Shown: positions 30,858 to 34,650 of the stretch, in pieces
Layout: each line of letters opens with the position of its first letter
How positions within the stretch are numbered: position 1 is the stretch's first letter
NCBI GenBank assembly: GCA_030834895.1
Contig: JAUQXA010000016.1
Location: 1 to 34,650, forward strand
Length of the DNA: 34,650 nt
Reading direction: 5' to 3'
Source: Anaerolineales bacterium
Lineage (GTDB): Bacteria; Chloroflexota; Anaerolineae; Anaerolineales; Villigracilaceae
Notes under the pieces: generated by a model
What the model was told of the DNA's origin: nothing
Seen by the model: the letters and a program-made list of their open reading frames with translations, nothing else
Database searches by the model: none
Program-made: the position numbers and the translations under genes

Positions 30858-32675
30858 TTAATCTTGATTCACTTTGGTACCGTCATATCGTCCAGCGTGG
30901 ATCTGTGTATGGCAATTGTGGCAAACGACAACGGTCTTTCTGTTGCGCGTCAACATGAACTTTGCCCAATCAGGTATGGAATTTCTTCCCTGAAATTTCT
31001 TCTTCATGTCTGCCAGCTTTCGAATATGGTGAACTGCGATCCCCACTTTCGAACCACAGAGCTCACAAGTCTCAGCCAACAGCCTTTGGACGAGTTCATT
31101 CCGATCCACGTAGAATTTTTCTATCTTGTCTTGCGCGACAGTAGCAAAGCTGGTACGTATGGGTTTTTCACCCAATTTGGCGTAATAGGGTTTTTCAGGA
31201 TGGTTGTGATTTGGCGCTTCCACGATCAATGCTTTGACACCGTGTTCACTGGTTCGTTTGTATTTGGCATAAACACGATTTCGACTGATCTTGTGTTTAT
31301 TTGCCAGTGTTCGTGCAGCCGATTCCATGAACATATATTTCACGGGATAGAAACTTCGAGCGACGTTGTATGCCATGCTGTAGTAATTCACAATCCCTCG
31401 GAATTCGCTGCCATAAGTGGTCACGATCTCAAAGTCTGAACATTGGAGTAGTTCAGGACGATTGACAGGTTTTCCGTTCTTTGTGTACTTCTTTTTCCAG
31501 AAACTGGCGACTTTGCTTGGGACTGATAGTACCGGCAGCATATTGATTGCTCTCATCCGGCGCGTTTTGCGCTGACTGCTTTGTTTCGGCATCTGGTTGT
31601 TATCCTTTGCGACCCGTATGTCATAACCCAGGAAATGTGCATTCTCTGTTGTTGCATGGGTGATCAGTGTCTTTTCCTCGGAGAGTTCCAGCTTGATCAT
31701 TTTTAGAAAACTCTTGATCTTCTGTTTGATCTCTTCCGCCTCTGCACGGGGTCCGGCAAATCCCAGAATGAAATCATCTGCATACCTGCAATACCTCAAG
31801 AATCGATAGTTTGGATCAAAGGGATCTCGGCTGGGAATTTGACGTCTTTTCTTTTCAAGTTCCTTTGCCAACTCCTTTTCTCCTTGCTTTCGAGCTCTGA
31901 ATATTCGGTTCTCGATTTTTTGATATTCGGGATCAATCCTGCGCAGCCTGTCCTTGTTGTAATCAGGCATCAACTTTTCTTCGATGTACTGGTCGAGTTC
32001 GTTCAGGAAGATATTGGCGAGAATTGGACTGACTATTCCGCCTTGTGGAGTACCGGAATAAGTGTTGTGGTATTTCCAGTCTTCCAAGTAACCAGCTTGT
32101 AACATTTGACGAAGCAGTTTGAGAAATCGATTGTCTTTAATGTTTCGGGCCAGGATTTCCAGCAGCACTTGGTGATCGATGCTATCGAAGCAACCTTTGA
32201 TGTCACCTTCGATGAACCACTTGGTACCTTTCCAACTGTGGTGGATCTGCTTGAGAGCAGTGTGGCAACTTTTGTTAGGTCTGAAACCATGCGAATACGA
32301 CGAGAACCTTGGCTCGTAATACGCTTCGAGCACCATTCGCATTACTTCCTGCACGAGCTTGTCACCCCAGGAAGGGATGCCGAGCGGCCTTGTCTTGCCG
32401 TTTACCTTTGGAACGTGAACACGTCGAACTGGTTTCCATTGGTATGTGCCATCATGCAGTTGTTTCAGAATGGCTTCAATGCGTGCCATTGACATGCCAT
32501 CCACAGTATCTTCGGGATCGGTTCCAGCTGTTGTCGCTCCGGGGTTTGCATAAAGCTTGCCGTAGGCAGCGAGGAACAGCTCTTTGTCCTGTATCCTGCG
32601 ATATACGCCGGTGAGGGGATATCCCTTTTCTCCCAGCTTGTGAACAATATCTATGAAGTTTTGATTGTTGACCAT
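30858..32675 (-). CDS. ltrA: group II intron reverse transcriptase/maturase with HNH endonuclease
   Basis: 605 aa. The RT motifs are LGIPSWGDKLVQEV, GFRPNKSCHTAL, GDIKGCFDSIDH, GTPQGGIVSPIL and the catalytic RYADDFIL near residues 295-302. A maturase (X) domain follows, around VNYYSMAYNV and KYKRTSEHG. The C-terminal HNH domain shows CELCGSK ... VHHIRKL ... CHNCHTQIH (about 535-590). The protein helps the intron RNA fold and splice, and supports retrohoming. ATG at 32675 follows GGAGAG by eight bases; an in-frame TTG at 32696 is less likely. No frameshift or stop interrupts it, so the intron may still be mobile. Confidence 0.93.
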   Translation of the reverse strand: MVNNQNFIDIVHKLGEKGYPLTGVYRRIQDKELFLAAYGKLYANPGATTAGTDPEDTVDGMSMARIEAILKQLHDGTYQWKPVRRVHVPKVNGKTRPLGIPSWGDKLVQEVMRMVLEAYYEPRFSSYSHGFRPNKSCHTALKQIHHSWKGTKWFIEGDIKGCFDSIDHQVLLEILARNIKDNRFLKLLRQMLQAGYLEDWKYHNTYSGTPQGGIVSPILANIFLNELDQYIEEKLMPDYNKDRLRRIDPEYQKIENRIFRARKQGEKELAKELEKKRRQIPSRDPFDPNYRFLRYCRYADDFILGFAGPRAEAEEIKQKIKSFLKMIKLELSEEKTLITHATTENAHFLGYDIRVAKDNNQMPKQSSQRKTRRMRAINMLPVLSVPSKVASFWKKKYTKNGKPVNRPELLQCSDFEIVTTYGSEFRGIVNYYSMAYNVARSFYPVKYMFMESAARTLANKHKISRNRVYAKYKRTSEHGVKALIVEAPNHNHPEKPYYAKLGEKPIRTSFATVAQDKIEKFYVDRNELVQRLLAETCELCGSKVGIAVHHIRKLADMKKKFQGRNSIPDWAKFMLTRNRKTVVVCHNCHTQIHAGRYDGTKVNQD

Positions 32676-33216
32676 CCGGTTATCTCTCCATTTCAAAAGA
32701 TATTTGACTAACCTGCCTCACTTCGCCTTGTAACTGGCTTTCCCAGCTTCCCTGGTGGGGCATGACTCCCACGACTACTATTGAGGCTCCGTAACCATAT
32801 GGCTCGCGCCATGTAGGTCATCCTGTGTTCCGTGCATAAAGTGGACGTAATAGATCACAGTAGGTACTCCGTTCGTTTCCTTGACACCATTCGTTATGGC
32901 GCAGCCTTGCCGGGGAGAAGCAGCAATGTGTATGGGTGGTATTGCTGCCAAGCAAGGTGTGGGTTTCATCCAGTCTTCCCACAGAGTAAGGCTTCCCTCC
33001 TCGGAAACTAGAGTTCAAACAATCAAGTCTTTACCATTGTGATCAGCCGTTGCGAAATCGTCTTGAAAGTATCTGGACTTTCTCAATTCGCTTTACCTGG
33101 ATGCTTTGTTCAGTCTTCCCTTTCGGTCTGACCTAACCAGGTTCGACTCTTGGCTTTCATCTCTCCTTGCCAAGTCCTGCTATGCAGGAAATCCTTCATG
33201 CCGTTTCACAGCGCAC
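32676..33216 (-). ncRNA. group II intron 5' ribozyme region (domains I-III)
   Basis: 541 bases without a credible gene between the intron 5' end and the maturase start. The short open frames here do not look coding. The region starts with GTGCG and contains many short complementary segments. One hairpin at 32755-32772 has a loop that complements the exon 1 end (listed separately). Confidence 0.75.
32755..32772 (-). other. candidate EBS1 loop of the group II intron
   Basis: On the - strand the hairpin is GTGGG-AGTCATGC-CCCAC. The loop bases TCATGC can pair with the last six exon 1 bases GCATGG, with one G-U pair. That is the geometry expected of EBS1 (in a domain I terminal loop) with IBS1. 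Confidence 0.5.
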
Positions 33217-33829
33217 CCATGCCGCCCTCGAAGTATTTCAATTCGAAGGCGTGATCCGGGAACATCGAGGCAAGCTTTTCGATCACGGGGATGGGCGGCC
33301 TCCAGGCGGTGTCGAACTCCATGAATGCCAGCAACGGTTGAGGGTTGGAAAGCGGACTGCCGCACTGTTGGCAGACCCAGACCGTCATGTGTTCGACGTT
33401 ATGCACGGTTTGACAGAATGAACATTTGGCAGTCTTGCGCGTGACCTCCTTCGAGTGGTCGGGGCGGGTTGTCAGGGATATGCCCCGGGCTGACCATTTC
33501 GTCGCCCAGTTTTCACAGCACCATTCATAACCACCGGAGTTAAAGCCATCCTTCAACCAGGGCGTTCCGGGTTCAACGCCATATTCTGCAGCCAGCGCAT
33601 CAAGTTTGTTCTGCCGTTCAGGATCATCCTTCCCGATGGCAAGGAATTTTTCCTGGTACTCGTTCGAGCGTTGATCCAGTTCCTTGTACATTTTCGGATA
33701 GGGGATGATCTTGTCGAAATCCAGCGTGCGGACATCGTTATTTTCACAGGGACCGGAACAGACGGCGTTCAGGATGTTTTCCACATCGGGACCTGTGATG
33801 GTCAGTTCGTTTTCAGCCCAGTTAGGCAT
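33217..33829 (-). CDS. Api92/DUF1281-like protein, exon 1
   Basis: Encodes residues 1-204 of a predicted 231-aa spliced product. MPNWAENELTITG at the start is the typical Api92-like ferredoxin-fold opening, and ENWATKWSARG and FDTAWRPPIPVIEKLASMFP are further family-like motifs. A zinc ribbon (Cys136-x-x-Cys139, Cys153-x-x-Cys156) lies between them. The exon ends with ATG-G just before intron base GTGCG; unspliced mRNA would add only Ala-Leu before a stop. The ATG follows AAGGAGAAATCTC. Api92-like proteins are common on phages and conjugative elements; their function is unknown. Confidence 0.8.
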
Positions 33830-34209
33830 GAGATTTCTCCTTGTGTATTAGTTGTTCCCTGCCAGGCAACCGGATGGACTGGCAGAGGTATGGTTGATTT
33901 GGTTGAATATTCGGCTTGATCCTGCGCGTCGCATTCCAACGCGATGGCCAGTTCCTCGTCGGTCATGCTTTCCTCGACGATGGCCTGCTCCATACGTGGG
34001 TCGGCGCGCGCCAGGCGTTCAGCGTCAGCGGCGGTGCGGATGTTTGGATTGTTTCTTCCATAGCGGGCAAAGTAACCTGCCCCGACGCGGCTTACGAATG
34101 GTCCGATCACTGCCTTATACAAATGTCCGTAAGTTTCTTTGGTGGGGATTGCAGCAGAGCGAAACAGGATGAGATCATCCTGTCCGCGCTTTCCAAGATA
34201 GAATGCCAT
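33802..34209 (-). CDS. hypothetical protein
   Basis: 135 aa. The start ATG follows AGGAGGCGTA. The N-terminal part, RGQDDLILFRSAAIPTKETYGHLYKAVIGPFVS, and ARYGRNNPNIRTAADAERLA suggest a compact domain. An acidic helix follows (MTDEELAIALECDAQDQAEY). The last 28 bases overlap the start of the Api92-like gene, so translation may be coupled. No family recognised. Confidence 0.6.
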   Translation of the reverse strand: MAFYLGKRGQDDLILFRSAAIPTKETYGHLYKAVIGPFVSRVGAGYFARYGRNNPNIRTAADAERLARADPRMEQAIVEESMTDEELAIALECDAQDQAEYSTKSTIPLPVHPVAWQGTTNTQGEISCLTGLKTN

Positions 34210-34217
34210 TACGCCTC

Positions 34218-34592
34218 CTAAAAATCCCGCAGCAGACCCAACAGGATCAACTGCTCTTTTTCCTCGACATGCAGACGCAGACTGGTTTCTGTCATGGTCC
34301 CAGTCGTCTTGTCTTCACGCAGGAAATCCAGGGTGAAAGAAAAGGAGGATCGCTGATCCAACACAAGATAGTGGTGTGCCAGCCAGAGTGCATCGTAGAG
34401 ATGCTGGTCGTGGTCATCCTCATCTTCCGTTTGAAGAGGCATCAAGGCATCGCTTAGGAACTGGCTGACCTCCACCTTTTTGGTGAAGCCGAGACAGCCT
34501 GCCGCCCAACCTGCATCCAGCCAGGTGGTGTTCTTGAAGATGGTTTTTGCAGGTAGTACAGGTGTGAAGGTCAGGTTGAGAGTCAGTTGCAT
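34218..34592 (-). CDS. hypothetical protein
   Basis: 124 aa from ATG 34592, chosen for the GGAGG five bases upstream; an in-frame start seven codons earlier overlaps this site. It has a strand-rich opening, MQLTLNLTFTPVLPAKTIF, and an acidic middle, QTEDEDDHDQHLYDALW. The end is a leucine-rich helix, EEKEQLILLGLL. No family recognised. It is spaced normally ahead of the gene at 33802-34209 in the same - strand unit. Confidence 0.55.
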   Translation of the reverse strand: MQLTLNLTFTPVLPAKTIFKNTTWLDAGWAAGCLGFTKKVEVSQFLSDALMPLQTEDEDDHDQHLYDALWLAHHYLVLDQRSSFSFTLDFLREDKTTGTMTETSLRLHVEEKEQLILLGLLRDF

Positions 34593-34593
34593 C

Positions 34594-34650
34594 TCAGCCT
34601 CCCTCGAAACCAAGACCGCGTTCCTTGAGGCTTACCCACTTGTTTTGTCC
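34594..34650 (-). CDS. C-terminal end of a gene entering from the right edge (partial)
   Basis: The frame reads QNKWVSLKERGLGFEGG then TGA, with the stop one base before the next start codon. Tight spacing of this sort is usual in this operon, so it is probably the end of a real upstream gene. Eighteen codons are too few to identify it. Confidence 0.35.
   Translation of the reverse strand, partial: GQNKWVSLKERGLGFEGG

Larger units (their letters stand above)
30751..33216 (-). mobile_element. complete group II intron with maturase ORF
   Basis: On the - strand the 5' end reads GTGCG at 33216, the group II 5' consensus. The 3' end reads CGCCTACTCTAC at 30751, with a bulge-position adenine at 30757, seven nucleotides from the end. 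Domain V is at 30818-30852, and the maturase ORF lies in domain IV. Length is 2466 nt. The flanking exons rejoin in frame to complete an Api92-like protein, giving direct internal support for both boundaries. The non-coding 5' part (32676-33216) holds ribozyme domains I-III. Confidence 0.9.

Noticed and set aside
32701..33170. Short open frames in the intron 5' region as genes
   Set aside because: They lie in the ribozyme domains, have no ribosome binding sites and have unlikely compositions.
33206..33216. Api92-like gene ending naturally at 33206 as a 207-aa protein
   Set aside because: The last residues are encoded by intron sequence beginning GTGCG, and a family-like C-terminus lies beyond the intron.
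1..34650. CRISPR arrays, tRNA/rRNA genes, IS elements, attachment sites
   Set aside because: No regularly spaced direct repeats, cloverleaf-like segments, transposase or integrase genes were seen by eye; a computed scan could still find short sites.

Overview
The window reads as part of an integrative/conjugative element (or large conjugative plasmid) of a bacterium, carrying a phage-defence cargo. There are no rRNA, tRNA or housekeeping markers to fix the host. The gene style (TadB-like secretion protein next to small VirB2/VirB3-like proteins, DUF6011 and Api92-like accessory genes, moderate GC) would suit a Chloroflexota/Anaerolineae-type organism, but that is a weak inference.

Region 1 (1-6296, + strand) is a tightly packed transfer operon: a truncated TrbL/VirB6-like membrane protein, an A24-prepilin-peptidase-like protein, a RecA/DnaB-fold ATPase, three small membrane proteins (VirB2- and VirB3/PrgI-like), a TadB/T2SS-F protein, an M23 peptidase and a replication-relaxation-type protein. 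Many genes overlap by 1-4 bases or abut.

Region 2 (6406-22440, + strand, visibly more AT-rich) is the main feature: about 16 kb with ten collinear genes that look like one composite DNA-phosphorothioation/BREX defence system. The order is DUF4007 protein (SspB-like), large ATPase (SspC-like), PAPS-reductase-fold sulfurtransferase (BrxP/SspD/DndC-like), a small stand-alone protein resembling a phosphorothioate-DNA sulfur-binding domain, a second divergent DUF4007-like protein, a small BrxF-position protein, BrxC, PglZ, a short BrxL, and a cysteine desulfurase (SspA/DndA-like). The desulfurase would supply sulfur, BrxP would activate the DNA backbone for sulfur insertion, SspB/SspC would nick and drive the modification, and BrxC/PglZ/BrxL would provide BREX-type exclusion. 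No PglX methyltransferase, DndD/E, DndFGH or SspE-type gene is present.

Region 3 (22509-34650, - strand) is accessory backbone: a DUF6011 zinc-finger protein, a 1106-aa methyltransferase-helicase fusion, and a run of small proteins that I mostly cannot name. Several have a strong AAGGAGA-type ribosome binding site, and rho-independent hairpins separate the transcription units. A complete 2466-nt group II intron (30751-33216) encoding a reverse transcriptase/HNH maturase interrupts an Api92-like gene; removing the intron at its consensus boundaries restores the reading frame exactly.

No CRISPR array, IS element, tRNA or attachment site was found.
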